Positions 28,800 through 37,020 of a stretch of DNA of 52,055 nucleotides are shown here, piece after piece. This DNA comes from CAXTEJ01 sp964243295 (GTDB taxonomy: Bacteria > Actinomycetota > Actinomycetes > Actinomycetales > Angustibacteraceae), in assembly GCA_964243295.1 (NCBI GenBank), contig CAXTEJ010000025.1, positions 1 to 52,055 of the forward strand. Direction: 5' to 3'. Made by a program: the position numbers and the translations under genes. Each line of letters begins with the position of its first letter. Within the stretch, counting starts at the first letter, position 1. The notes beneath the pieces are model-generated. The model was given only the letters and a program-made list of their open reading frames with translations, had not been told where the DNA came from and ran no database searches.

Positions 28800-29923
28800 T
28801 GGTCGGCCTTCTCGGCCGCGCCGACGCGCTCCAGCTCGTCGGTCACGGTGGCGAGCAGCTCGCCCCAGGACTTCTCGAACTTCTCCAGGCCCTCGCGCTC
28901 GAGCAGCTCGGTGACCTCGGCGAAGGAGATGCCGAGGCGCTCGAGGGCGTCGAGCACGGCGGCGGCATCGGCGTACGAGCCGCGGATGGTGTCGCCACCG
29001 ACCTCGCCGTGGTCGAAGACGGCGTCCATGGTGGTGCTCGGCATGGTGTTGACCGTGCCGCGGGTGACGAGCTCGGTGACGTACAGCGTGTCGGGGTAGG
29101 CCTTGTCCTTCATGCCCGTCGAGGCCCACAGCGGACGCTGGGCGTTGGCGCCGGCGTCCGCCAGCACGGTCCAGCGCGGGGTGGCGAAGACCTCCTCGAA
29201 CGCCTGGAAGGCGAGGCGGGCGTTCGCGAGGGCCGCCTTGCCGCGCAGGGCTGCGGCGTCCTCGCTGCCGAGGGCGTCGAGGCGGGCGTTGACCTCGGTG
29301 TCGACGCGCGAGACGAAGAACGAGGCGACCGAGTGGATGGTCGACAGGTCCTTGCCGGCCTCGCGGGCCTGCTCGAGGCCGGTGAGGAACGCCTGCATCA
29401 CGCCGCGGTAGCGGTCGAGCGCGAAGATGAGCGTCACGTTGACGCTGATGCCCTCGGCGATGACCTGGGAGATGGCCGGCAGGCCCTCGACGGTCGCGGG
29501 GATCTTGATCATGACGTTGGGCCGGTCGACGGCGGCCGACAGCTCCTTGGCGATCTCGACCGTCCGCGCGGTGTCGTGCGACAGCCGCGGGTCGACCTCG
29601 ATCGACACGCGGCCGTCCACGCCGCCGGTGCTGTCGTAGAGCGGGCGGAACACGTCGCAGGCGCGCTGCACGTCGGCCGTGGTGATGGCGAAGACGGCCT
29701 CCTCGACGGTGGCGCCGCTGGCGGACAGCTCCTTCATCTGGTCGGTGTAGGCCTCGCCCTTCGACAGCGCCGAGGCGAAGATCGTGGGGTTCGTGGTGAC
29801 GCCGACGACGTGCTTGTCGCTGATCAGCTTGTCGAGGTCGCCGCCGTTCAGCAGCTCGCGGGACAGGTCGTCGAGCCAGATGGAGACGCCGTGCTCACTG
29901 AGCTGGGCGAGTGCGTCGGTCAT
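28796..29923 (-). CDS. tal: Transaldolase
   Basis: Moves dihydroxyacetone units between sugar phosphates in the non-oxidative pentose-phosphate pathway. 375 residues, the long actinobacterial form. Signature GVTTNPTIFASAL near residue 40 and the Schiff-base lysine in RPNVMIKIPATVEGLPAI; DGRVSIEVDPRL precedes it. ATG 29923 has an excellent GGAGGAA ribosome binding site. The stop overlaps pgi, and tkt ends 65 bases upstream. Confidence 0.96.
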   Translation of the reverse strand: MTDALAQLSEHGVSIWLDDLSRELLNGGDLDKLISDKHVVGVTTNPTIFASALSKGEAYTDQMKELSASGATVEEAVFAITTADVQRACDVFRPLYDSTGGVDGRVSIEVDPRLSHDTARTVEIAKELSAAVDRPNVMIKIPATVEGLPAISQVIAEGISVNVTLIFALDRYRGVMQAFLTGLEQAREAGKDLSTIHSVASFFVSRVDTEVNARLDALGSEDAAALRGKAALANARLAFQAFEEVFATPRWTVLADAGANAQRPLWASTGMKDKAYPDTLYVTELVTRGTVNTMPSTTMDAVFDHGEVGGDTIRGSYADAAAVLDALERLGISFAEVTELLEREGLEKFEKSWGELLATVTDELERVGAAEKADQ

Positions 29924-29988
29924 GGGGTTCCTCCCGGTTGCGGGTGGTGCGGGTTTCGTTCAGGGGTGGGGTCGAGGGCCGGCAGTGC

Positions 29989-32196
29989 CTACTGCTGGTC
30001 GCCGGTGCCGGTCGAGCTGGGCGCGGAGGTCGGCTGGTCGCCGCCGGGGCGCACGGCCGCCAGGCCGCCCGCGACGGTGGCGATGCTGTCGCGCGCCGCG
30101 GCCACGACCGCCTCGGTGGTGATGCCGAACTCGCGGTAGAGCGTCTGGTAGTCGGCGGAGGCGCCGAAGTGCTCCAGCGAGATGATCCGGCCGGCGTCAC
30201 CGACGACGTCGCGCCAGCCCTGGCCGATCGCCGCCTCCACGCTGACGCGCGCCCGCACGGACGGCGGCAGCACCTCGTCGCGGTAGGACTGCGGCTGGTC
30301 GGTGAACCACTCGCGGCACGGCATCGACACCACGCGGGTGGCGACACCGTCGGCCTGCAGCGCCGCGCGGGCCTCGACGGCGAGCGACAGCTCGCTGCCG
30401 GTGGCGACCAGGATGACCTCGGGCGTGCCGCCCTCGGCCTCGGCCAGCACGTAGCCGCCCTTCGCGACGCCCTCGGCGGGCGCGAACTCCGCACCGCGGT
30501 CGTAGACCGGCAGGTTCTGCCGGGTCAGGATGAGCCCGGCGGGGCGGTCCGTGTGCTCCAGGATCGTGCGCCACGCCCAGACGGTCTCGTTGGCGTCGCC
30601 GGGCCGGACGACGTCCAGGCCGGGGATCGCGCGCAGCGCCGCCAGGTGCTCGACCGGCTGGTGGGTCGGGCCGTCCTCGCCGACGCCGATGGAGTCGTGC
30701 GTCCACACGTAGGTGACCGGCAGCTTCATCAGCGCCGCGAGGCGCACGGCGCCGCGCATGTAGTCGCTGAACACCAGGAAGGTGCCGCCGTAGGGACGGG
30801 TCAGGCTCTGCAGCGCGATGCCGTTCATCGCCGAGCCCATCGCGTGCTCGCGGATGCCGAAGTGCAGCGTGCGGCCGTAGGGGCCGCCCTTCCACTTCTG
30901 GGTCTGGCGGTCGCTGGGGACGAACGACGGCTCGCCGTCCATCGTCGTGTTGTTGCTGCCCGCGAGGTCGGCCGACCCGCCCCACAGCTCGGGCATCACC
31001 GATGCCAGCGCAGTGAGGACCTTGCCGGACGCCGACCGGGTGGCCACGCCCTTGGGGTCGGCCGGGAACTGCGGCAGGACGTCGGTCCAGCCCTCGGGCA
31101 GCCGCTGGGCGCTCAGCCGCTCGAGCAGCGCCGCACGCTCGGGGTTGGCGGCCTTCCAGGCGTCGAAGCGTCCCTGCCAGGCCTCGTGGGCGGCCTTGCC
31201 GCGCTCCTGCGCCTTGCGGGTGTGGGTGATGACCTCGTCGCTGACCTCGAAGGTCTTCTCGGGGTCGAAGCCGAGCAGCGTCTTGGTGGCCGCGATCTCG
31301 TCGTCGCCGAGCGCCGAGCCGTGAGCCCCACCGGTGTTCTGCTTGCTGGGGGCGGGGTAGCCGATGATGGTCCGCAGCGCGATGAAGCTGGGGCGGCCCG
31401 TCTCCGCCTTGGCGGCGTCGATGGCGGCCTTGAGCGCGTCGACGTCCTCGACGTACGAGCCGGTGCTGGTCCAGTCGACCGTCTGCACGTGCCAGTCGTA
31501 GGCGGCGAAGCGGGCGGCGACGTCCTCGCTGAAGGCGACGTCGGTGTCGTCCTCGATCGAGATGTGGTTCTTGTCGTAGATCACGACCAGGTTGCCGAGC
31601 TGCTGGTGGCCCGCGAGCGACCCGGCCTCGGCCGTCACGCCCTCCTGCAGGTCGCCGTCGGAGGCGATCACGAAGACGTGGTGGTCGAAGGGGCTCTCGC
31701 CGGGGGCGGCGTCAGGGTCGAGCAGACCGCGCTCGCGGCGGGCGGCCATCGCCATGCCCACGGCGCTGGCCAGGCCCTGGCCCAGCGGGCCGGTCGTGAT
31801 CTCGACGCCCTTGGTGTGGCGGTGCTCGGGGTGGCCGGGCGTGGCCGAGCCCCAGGTGCGCAGCGCCTGCAGGTCGCTCAGCTCGAGGCCGTAGCCGGCG
31901 AGGTAGAGCTGGATGTAGAGGGTGAGGCTGCTGTGACCGCACGACAGCACGAACCGGTCGCGGCCGAGCCACTGGTCATCGGTCGGGTCGTGTCGCATGA
32001 CGTCCTGGAACAGCGTGTAGGCCAGGGGGGCGAGGCTCATCGCGGTGCCGGGGTGGCCGTTGCCGACCTTCTGCACGGCGTCGGCCGCGAGGACGCGGAC
32101 GGTGTCGACGGCGCGGACGTCGAGGTCCGTCCACCCGACCGTGCTGGCGACCGGAGCGCTCAGCGACGCGTCTCGGGCGGTGGTGGTCTCGCTCAC
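29989..32196 (-). CDS. tkt: Transketolase
   Basis: Thiamine-diphosphate enzyme transferring two-carbon units. 735 residues: VGNGHPGTAMSLAPLAY at the N-terminus, the ThDP-binding ASDGDLQEG...VIYDKN motif, GYPAPSKQNTGGAHGSAL, and the pyrimidine domain with HFGIREHAMGSAMNG and YVWTHDSIGVGEDGPTHQPVE. GTG 32196 is chosen for the GAAGGGATC site just upstream; the frame runs to 32253 without homology. First gene of the six-gene minus-strand operon, divergent from ctaB. Confidence 0.97.
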   Translation of the reverse strand: MSETTTARDASLSAPVASTVGWTDLDVRAVDTVRVLAADAVQKVGNGHPGTAMSLAPLAYTLFQDVMRHDPTDDQWLGRDRFVLSCGHSSLTLYIQLYLAGYGLELSDLQALRTWGSATPGHPEHRHTKGVEITTGPLGQGLASAVGMAMAARRERGLLDPDAAPGESPFDHHVFVIASDGDLQEGVTAEAGSLAGHQQLGNLVVIYDKNHISIEDDTDVAFSEDVAARFAAYDWHVQTVDWTSTGSYVEDVDALKAAIDAAKAETGRPSFIALRTIIGYPAPSKQNTGGAHGSALGDDEIAATKTLLGFDPEKTFEVSDEVITHTRKAQERGKAAHEAWQGRFDAWKAANPERAALLERLSAQRLPEGWTDVLPQFPADPKGVATRSASGKVLTALASVMPELWGGSADLAGSNNTTMDGEPSFVPSDRQTQKWKGGPYGRTLHFGIREHAMGSAMNGIALQSLTRPYGGTFLVFSDYMRGAVRLAALMKLPVTYVWTHDSIGVGEDGPTHQPVEHLAALRAIPGLDVVRPGDANETVWAWRTILEHTDRPAGLILTRQNLPVYDRGAEFAPAEGVAKGGYVLAEAEGGTPEVILVATGSELSLAVEARAALQADGVATRVVSMPCREWFTDQPQSYRDEVLPPSVRARVSVEAAIGQGWRDVVGDAGRIISLEHFGASADYQTLYREFGITTEAVVAAARDSIATVAGGLAAVRPGGDQPTSAPSSTGTGDQQ

Positions 32197-32258
32197 AAAT
32201 GATCCCTTCGTCGGGGGGAAGCCGTGATCGGCTCCGCCGTCGCAGCCCTGCACCGGCG

Positions 32259-32264
32259 AGCCTA
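32259..32264 (-). promoter_or_regulatory. -10 box for the tkt operon
   Basis: TAGGCT on the minus strand, giving a leader of about 55-60 bases before the tkt GTG. No clear -35. Confidence 0.4.
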
Positions 32265-32347
32265 GACCTCACCGCAGGTGGCGCACGCGCTGGCGCCTGA
32301 GCACGGCAGCGGGCCCGTCCGCGGGCCGACGCGCCGAGCGGCGGGCG

Positions 32348-32382
32348 CCGGCCGACCCGCCGGTCACCGGCCGGTCCGCCGG
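32348..32382. repeat. Two 16-bp GC-rich direct repeats in the tkt-ctaB gap
   Basis: CCGGCCGACCCGCCGG and CCGGCCGGTCCGCCGG are separated by TCA; they differ at two positions. The 321-base divergent gap 32197-32517 otherwise holds the two -10 boxes listed and no gene I can recognise. Confidence 0.6.
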
Positions 32383-32441
32383 ACCCGCACACCGCCGGTG
32401 CGAGCGGGTCGAGCCCCTCGGGTGGGCCGGCCGCCCGCAGG

Positions 32442-32447
32442 TACAGT
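32442..32447 (+). promoter_or_regulatory. -10 box for ctaB
   Basis: TACAGT gives a leader of roughly 65 bases before the ctaB GTG at 32518. Confidence 0.4.
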
Positions 32448-32517
32448 GACGGGGACACAGCGCCCGGGCCGACCACGCGTCGCAGCGACGGCGCGACGCC
32501 CCCGACCCGAGGACCTC

Positions 32518-33483
32518 GTGACCGCGACCCACGCCCGCTCGAAGGCGCTGCTCCACCGCACCTCGTCCTCGCAGCAGGCGTCCGGCCGGGCGCAGGGCCC
32601 CGTGGCGACGGTCAGGGCGTACGTCGGGCTGACCAAGCCGCGCATCATCGAGACGCTGCTGGTCACGACCGTCCCGACGATGTTCCTCGCCGCGAAGGGC
32701 CTGCCGCCGCTGGGGCTGGTGGTCGCCACGCTGGTCGGCGGCACGCTCGCCGCCGGCAGCGCCAACACGCTGAACTGCTACGTCGACCGCGACATCGACG
32801 TCGTCATGCACCGCACCAGGAACCGCCCGCTGGTGACCGGCGCCGTCTCGCCGCAGGCGGCCCTGGTCTTCGGGCTGGTGCTCGGCGTCGCGTCCGTGCT
32901 GTTCCTCGGCCTGGTCGTCAACTGGCTGGCGGCAGGCCTCGCGCTCGGGGCGATCGCCTTCTACGTGCTCGTCTACACGATGCTGCTCAAGCGCCGCACC
33001 CCGCAGAACATCGTGTGGGGCGGCGCTGCGGGTTGCATGCAGGTGCTCATCGGCTGGGCTGCGGTCACCGGGTCGCTGGCCGCCGCCCCGTTCGTGCTGT
33101 TCCTCGTCATCTTCTTGTGGACCCCGCCGCACTACTGGCCGCTGTCGATGCGGTTCGAGGACGACTACGCCGCCGCCGGCGTGCCCATGCTGCCGGTCGT
33201 CGCCAGTGACATCGCCGTCGCGCGGCGGGTCGTCGCGTACTCGTGGGCCATGGTGGCGGCCTCGCTGCTGCTCGTGCCCGTGGCGCCGACCGGTCCGGTC
33301 TACGCCGTCTCGGCCGTCGCCCTCGGAGCCGTGTTCGTGCTCGAGGCCCACCGGCTCCTGGCCCGCGCGAACGCCGGGGTCTCGGGCGCCGCGCTCAACC
33401 CGATGCGGCTGTTCCACTACTCGATCACGTACGTGTCGCTGCTGTTCACAGTCGTCGCGATCGACCCGTTCCTGCGCTTCTAG
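32518..33483 (+). CDS. ctaB: Protoheme IX farnesyltransferase (heme O synthase)
   Basis: Attaches a farnesyl group to heme B to give heme O for terminal oxidases. 321 residues of the UbiA superfamily with about nine TM helices. The prenyl-diphosphate site NCYVDRDIDVVMHRTRNRPL carries the NxxxDxxxD motif, and the second aspartate-containing loop reads RFEDDYAAAGVPMLPV. The N-terminal ~30 residues are hydrophilic. GTG 32518 is chosen because the frame further upstream lacks homology; GAGG lies nearby. ctaA, the next enzyme, is at 34.9-35.9 kb on the opposite strand. Confidence 0.95.
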   Translation: MTATHARSKALLHRTSSSQQASGRAQGPVATVRAYVGLTKPRIIETLLVTTVPTMFLAAKGLPPLGLVVATLVGGTLAAGSANTLNCYVDRDIDVVMHRTRNRPLVTGAVSPQAALVFGLVLGVASVLFLGLVVNWLAAGLALGAIAFYVLVYTMLLKRRTPQNIVWGGAAGCMQVLIGWAAVTGSLAAAPFVLFLVIFLWTPPHYWPLSMRFEDDYAAAGVPMLPVVASDIAVARRVVAYSWAMVAASLLLVPVAPTGPVYAVSAVALGAVFVLEAHRLLARANAGVSGAALNPMRLFHYSITYVSLLFTVVAIDPFLRF

Positions 33484-33504
33484 CGCGGGCGGGCTCAGCC
33501 CGCG
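33484..33504. terminator. Hairpin between convergent ctaB and the M15 peptidase gene
   Basis: CGCGGGC (33484-33490) pairs with GCCCGCG (33498-33504). It begins at the ctaB stop and overlaps the end of the minus-strand gene, so it could serve both. Confidence 0.35.
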
Positions 33505-34820
33505 AACTCCCAGTGCCACGGCTCGGGCCGGCTGCCGTCGGCCCGCGCCCACGAGGGGTGGAACCACCCTGACAGCGGCGCGTGCTGCCGCATCCACCCG
33601 TGCTGTGCGCTGCCGAACCGCTGCACCCCGCCGCACAGGTCGAGTGCGACCCCCCACCCGTGGTTGCTGGTGCCCGGTCGGGCGGCGAGCTGCGGCTTGG
33701 TCTGCGCCAGCCGCACCTGGTCGGCCAGCGGCCGGTAGGAGTCGGTGACGCACAGCGGCGTGCCGAAGTCGGCGGCGAAGGCGTGCGACAGCGACACGAA
33801 CGCGGCGGCCGCGTCGGCCCGCAGCAGCTGCCCCGGCGAGCTCCACAGCGGGCACAGCGCGGACGTCGGCAGCTGGCCGTTCGGGTACGCCGACAGGTCG
33901 CCGCCCTGGCACGCCCCTGCGGGCAGGGCGCCGGGCGCCCGCTGGGCGAAGCCGTGCCCGTCCTCGTCGCCCCACGTCGCGGCGACACCCAGCAGCGCGG
34001 CCTGCCGGTCGCGCTCGCGCTCGGCGACCTCCCGCAGGCGCTCGGCCTCGGCAGCCAGCCGCTGCTGCTCCTGACGGTGGCGCAGCGCCGCGCGGTCGGC
34101 GGCGAGCACGGCCTGCAGCAGGGCGAGGTGGTCCCGCTGGACCGCGAGGAGCTGCTGGCTGCGGACGCGCAGCGCCTCGGCCTGCGTCGCGGCGGCGGTG
34201 GCGCTGGCGCTCGCCGATTCGGCCCGGGCCTGGTCGAGGGCGGCGTCGCGCTGCACCTGCACGGCGCGCTCGGCGTCGTGCGAGCGGGCGGCCGACACGT
34301 TGCGCAGGGTGGCGAGGGCGCTGGCCGCGGTGGAGGGCGTCGCGTCCTGCAGCACGACCAGCGCGGCCGACAGCTCGCCGGCTCCGCCGGCGTGCACGTA
34401 CGACCAGCGCGCCCACTGGCTCACCGCGGCGCGGGAGCTCCGTGCCGACTGCTGCGCGTCGCCGGCCACGAGGTGCTGGACGACCTCGACCGTCCTGGCC
34501 TGCGACAGCTGCCGCTGGGCGGCCTGGTAGGCCTCGAGCGCCTGCGAGGCGGCGTCGGACACGGCGTCCAGCTCGGCCTCGACACCGGCGACGGCTCGCT
34601 CGCTGTCGCCCACTGCGTCGGCGTCGCCAGTGGTGGTCGGGATGGCCGACGGCGTCGGCGCGGCGTAGAGCGCGGCTGCGGGCGCCGCGGCTGCGGGTGT
34701 TGGGGTCTGCAGGGCCGCGGCGGGCGCGAGCGGCAGGGCGAGGGTCGCCAGCAGCGCGAGGACGGCGGCGCGCGGCCGGCGGTGCCGACGTCCGGCAGCG
34801 ACGTGCTGGCGTGGCCGCAC
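33495..34820 (-). CDS. Secreted M15 family D,D-carboxypeptidase (VanY-like) with coiled coil
   Basis: A 441-residue exported protein. Residues 1-~36 form a signal peptide (basic start, then AAVLALLATLALPLAPAAAL). Residues ~75-275 are long alpha-helical coiled coil rich in Ala, Gln, Arg and Glu. The C-terminal ~150 residues are the zinc peptidase: TDSYRPLADQV, SNHGWGVALDL (the SxHxxGxAxD metal motif) and EPWHWEF (catalytic Glu and third His). It should trim peptidoglycan stem peptides outside the membrane; the coiled coil, as in other division-associated hydrolases, may regulate or anchor it. GTG 34820 is the start that exposes the signal peptide. Confidence 0.88.
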   Translation of the reverse strand: MRPRQHVAAGRRHRRPRAAVLALLATLALPLAPAAALQTPTPAAAAPAAALYAAPTPSAIPTTTGDADAVGDSERAVAGVEAELDAVSDAASQALEAYQAAQRQLSQARTVEVVQHLVAGDAQQSARSSRAAVSQWARWSYVHAGGAGELSAALVVLQDATPSTAASALATLRNVSAARSHDAERAVQVQRDAALDQARAESASASATAAATQAEALRVRSQQLLAVQRDHLALLQAVLAADRAALRHRQEQQRLAAEAERLREVAERERDRQAALLGVAATWGDEDGHGFAQRAPGALPAGACQGGDLSAYPNGQLPTSALCPLWSSPGQLLRADAAAAFVSLSHAFAADFGTPLCVTDSYRPLADQVRLAQTKPQLAARPGTSNHGWGVALDLCGGVQRFGSAQHGWMRQHAPLSGWFHPSWARADGSRPEPWHWEFAG

Positions 34821-34922
34821 CCGTCACCCCGTCCGTCGACCGGCGTCGCGCCGGCTGCGGGCGCCGTCGCCGGGCGCCACCCTGGGTCTCGACCTCGGGG
34901 CGCGTGGGCTTGAGCGGGTGGC

Positions 34923-35885
34923 TCAGCGCGTGAGGGTGAGTGGCGGTCGTTGCCGCAGGGTCATGACGGCCCGCGTGACGGCCACGACGAGCAGGCACGC
35001 CCCCAGCATGTGCAGCGCGACCGCGACGACCGGCAGGCCGGTGAGGTACTGCACGTACCCGATCAGACCCTGCAGCAGCCCGACGCCCAGCACGACCAGG
35101 CCGGCGCGGCGGGCGGCGGCGGGGGCATCGGTGAGGCGCAGCGCCACGAGCAGTGCCAGGAGCACGCCGAACCACACGAGCACGGCGTCGGCGTGCAGCC
35201 AGCTGATGGCGCGCGGGTCGAAGCCGAAGCGCGCGTTCGCGCCCTCGTCGCCCGAGTGCGGGCCGGAGCCGGTGACGACGGTGCCCAGCACCACGACCAC
35301 GGCGGTCAGCGCCGCGAGCGCGAGCGCCATCCACCACAGCTCGGCCCGGACGACGAGCGCCGGCCGGCCGTCCGGCTGCCCCATCCGCACGAGCAGGGCG
35401 ACCGAGCAGGCGACGATCACGGCCGAGACCAGGAAGTGCAGCGCCACGGTGGCCGGCGACAGGCCGGTGAGCACGGTGACGCCCCCGATGACCGCCTGCG
35501 CGACGACACCGAGCAGCGGGACCGCGCCGAACGCGACCAGCCGGCGCGGCCTGCGGCGGCGCACGACGTCGACGACCACGGCGACCAGCGACAGCAGGGC
35601 CGTGACGCCCACGACGCTGATCAGCGTGCGGTTGCCGAACTCGATGTACTTGTGGAAGCCCTGCGCCTGGTCGGCGACCGGGACGTACGACCCGTCCACG
35701 CACTCGGGCCAGGTCGGGCAGCCCAGGCCCGAGCCGGTGAGGCGGACCACGCCGCCGGTGACGACGATGCTCACCTGCGCGACGACGTTCGCGATCAGCG
35801 ACCACCGCATCCAGGCGCGCAGCCCGTCAGTGGCAGCCGGGCGCACGTCCCGCGCGGGAGGGGTCAGCTGCGCCGAGGTCGCCAC
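34923..35885 (-). CDS. ctaA: Heme A synthase (COX15/CtaA family)
   Basis: Oxidises heme O to heme A for cytochrome aa3 oxidase. 320 residues with eight predicted TM helices. Conserved features: TGSGLGCPTWPECVDGSYVP with a cysteine pair in the first loop, the heme-ligand histidines HKYIEFGNRTL, VALHFLVSAVIV, SWLHADAVLVW and VALHMLGACLL, and VTGSGPHSGDEGA in the second loop. GTG 35885 gives the expected N-terminus and lies six bases after a TACCCT -10; the longer frame to 36815 runs through repeat DNA and the GNAT gene. Confidence 0.94.
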   Translation of the reverse strand: MATSAQLTPPARDVRPAATDGLRAWMRWSLIANVVAQVSIVVTGGVVRLTGSGLGCPTWPECVDGSYVPVADQAQGFHKYIEFGNRTLISVVGVTALLSLVAVVVDVVRRRRPRRLVAFGAVPLLGVVAQAVIGGVTVLTGLSPATVALHFLVSAVIVACSVALLVRMGQPDGRPALVVRAELWWMALALAALTAVVVVLGTVVTGSGPHSGDEGANARFGFDPRAISWLHADAVLVWFGVLLALLVALRLTDAPAAARRAGLVVLGVGLLQGLIGYVQYLTGLPVVAVALHMLGACLLVVAVTRAVMTLRQRPPLTLTR

Positions 35886-35891
35886 GGGTCC

Positions 35892-35897
35892 AGGGTA
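35892..35897 (-). promoter_or_regulatory. -10 box for ctaA (leaderless)
   Basis: TACCCT on the minus strand, six bases before the GTG at 35885. Confidence 0.45.
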
Positions 35898-35982
35898 GGT
35901 CAGCCGCGTCCCGCCGGCCGGTGCCCATCGCGCCGTGTGACGCAGCCGACCCGCCGCCGCGACGTCCGCCCGCCGCCCCCTC

Positions 35983-36140
35983 CCGTGATCATGCAATCCT
36001 GGCCCGCGGCCTCGCGTGATCATGCGATCCCGGCCCACCCGACGGCGCCCCTCGTCCTGATCATGCACGTGTGGCCCAGCCCTGCCGTGATCATGCACGT
36101 CCGGCCCAACCCCTCGTGCTGATCCGGCGATCCCTGCCCG
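35983..36140 (+). repeat. TGATCATGC dispersed-repeat array B (ctaA-GNAT gap)
   Basis: Four clear forward copies, at 35983-36005, 36014-36037, 36055-36078 and 36085-36108, plus a decayed copy at about 36115-36140. The TGATCATGC core is invariant in the first four, while the following six bases vary (AATCCT, GATCCC, ACGTGT, ACGTCC) before GGCCC. The remainder of this 483-base divergent gap (35886-35982 and about 36141-36355) has no gene I recognise; only the two -10 boxes stand out. Confidence 0.9.
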
Positions 36141-36355
36141 CCCCGTCGCCCTCGGTCCCGGGCCGTCGGCCCGGCGATGGCTGCAGGTGCCGTTGTGACA
36201 GCCGGGTGGTGATGCAGCCACGTCGTGCACACGCCGGTGTCCACGCTGCCAATCCGGGCACAGGCACCCCTGCGGCGGAACGGCGTGAACACGGACCCAC
36301 GAGGCCTTCCCAGCCGGAAGCCGACAGCCGACGTCCAGCACGACACACGTCGGCC

Positions 36356-36361
36356 TAGGCT
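36356..36361 (+). promoter_or_regulatory. -10 box for the GNAT gene (leaderless)
   Basis: TAGGCT, seven bases before the GTG at 36369. Confidence 0.5.
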
Positions 36362-36368
36362 GCCGCCC

Positions 36369-36854
36369 GTGCGCATCCGCCCCGCCACCGAGCCGGACTG
36401 GCCCTCGATGTGGCCGCTCGTGGCGGAGGTGGCCGCCGCGGGGGAGACCTACGCCCTGCCCGACGACCTCACCTCGGAGGTCGCGCGTGACATGTGGCTG
36501 GAGCAGCCGCCCGGTCTCACGGTCGTCGCGGTCGAGGGCGACGTCGTCCTGGGGATGGCGAAGACGGGCCCCAACCGGCCCGGCCGCGGTGCGCACGTGT
36601 CGACGGCCAGCTTCATGGTGGCCGGGTGGGCGCGAGGCCGCGGCGTCGGGCGGGCCCTGTGTGAGCACGTCCTCGAGCATGCGCGGGACGCCGGCTACCG
36701 CAGCATGCAGTTCAACGCCGTCGTCGAGACCAACACCGTCGCCGTGCGGTTGTGGCGGTCGCTCGGCTTCGAGGTGCTGACCACGGTGCCCGAGGCGTTC
36801 GATCACCCGGTCCACGGGCTGGTCGGGCTGAACGTGATGTTCACGCGGCTCTGA
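36369..36854 (+). CDS. GNAT family N-acetyltransferase
   Basis: A 161-residue GCN5-type acetyltransferase. It has the starting RIRPATEPDW strand, the acetyl-CoA pyrophosphate loop in VAGWARGRGVGRALCEHVL (R-x-x-G-x-G/A) around residues 78-96, and the C-terminal NTVAVRLWRSLGFEVLTTVPEAF segment typical of the fold. The acceptor is unknown. GTG 36369 is preferred because it sits behind TAGGCT; the frame extends to 36225 without homology. The gene is bracketed by repeat arrays of opposite orientation. Confidence 0.9.
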   Translation: MRIRPATEPDWPSMWPLVAEVAAAGETYALPDDLTSEVARDMWLEQPPGLTVVAVEGDVVLGMAKTGPNRPGRGAHVSTASFMVAGWARGRGVGRALCEHVLEHARDAGYRSMQFNAVVETNTVAVRLWRSLGFEVLTTVPEAFDHPVHGLVGLNVMFTRL

Positions 36855-36866
36855 CCGAGGAGGACG

Positions 36867-36979
36867 GGCCGCGATCGCATGATCACGGCGGAGGCGGCGG
36901 GGCGGCGAGCGGGCCGGGATTGCATGATCACGGCGGAGGCTGCGGGACGGCGAGCGGGCCGGGATTGCATGATCACGGC
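36867..36979 (-). repeat. TGATCATGC dispersed-repeat array C (GNAT-ABC gap)
   Basis: Three reverse copies: 36867-36890, 36912-36934 and 36957-36979. The last two are identical over at least 23 bp and 45 bp apart, and their flanks (GGCGAGC before, CGGCGG after) are shared too, so a larger unit was duplicated. They fill the convergent gap between the GNAT gene and the ABC permease. Confidence 0.92.
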
Positions 36980-37020
36980 GGGGTGGGCGCGCGGTCAGTC
37001 CCAGCGGTGAGTCCCAGCAG

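Noticed and set aside
34923..36815. ctaA as a 630-residue fusion
   Set aside because: The extra N-terminal part is repeat DNA and antisense of the GNAT gene; a -10 box sits directly before GTG 35885.
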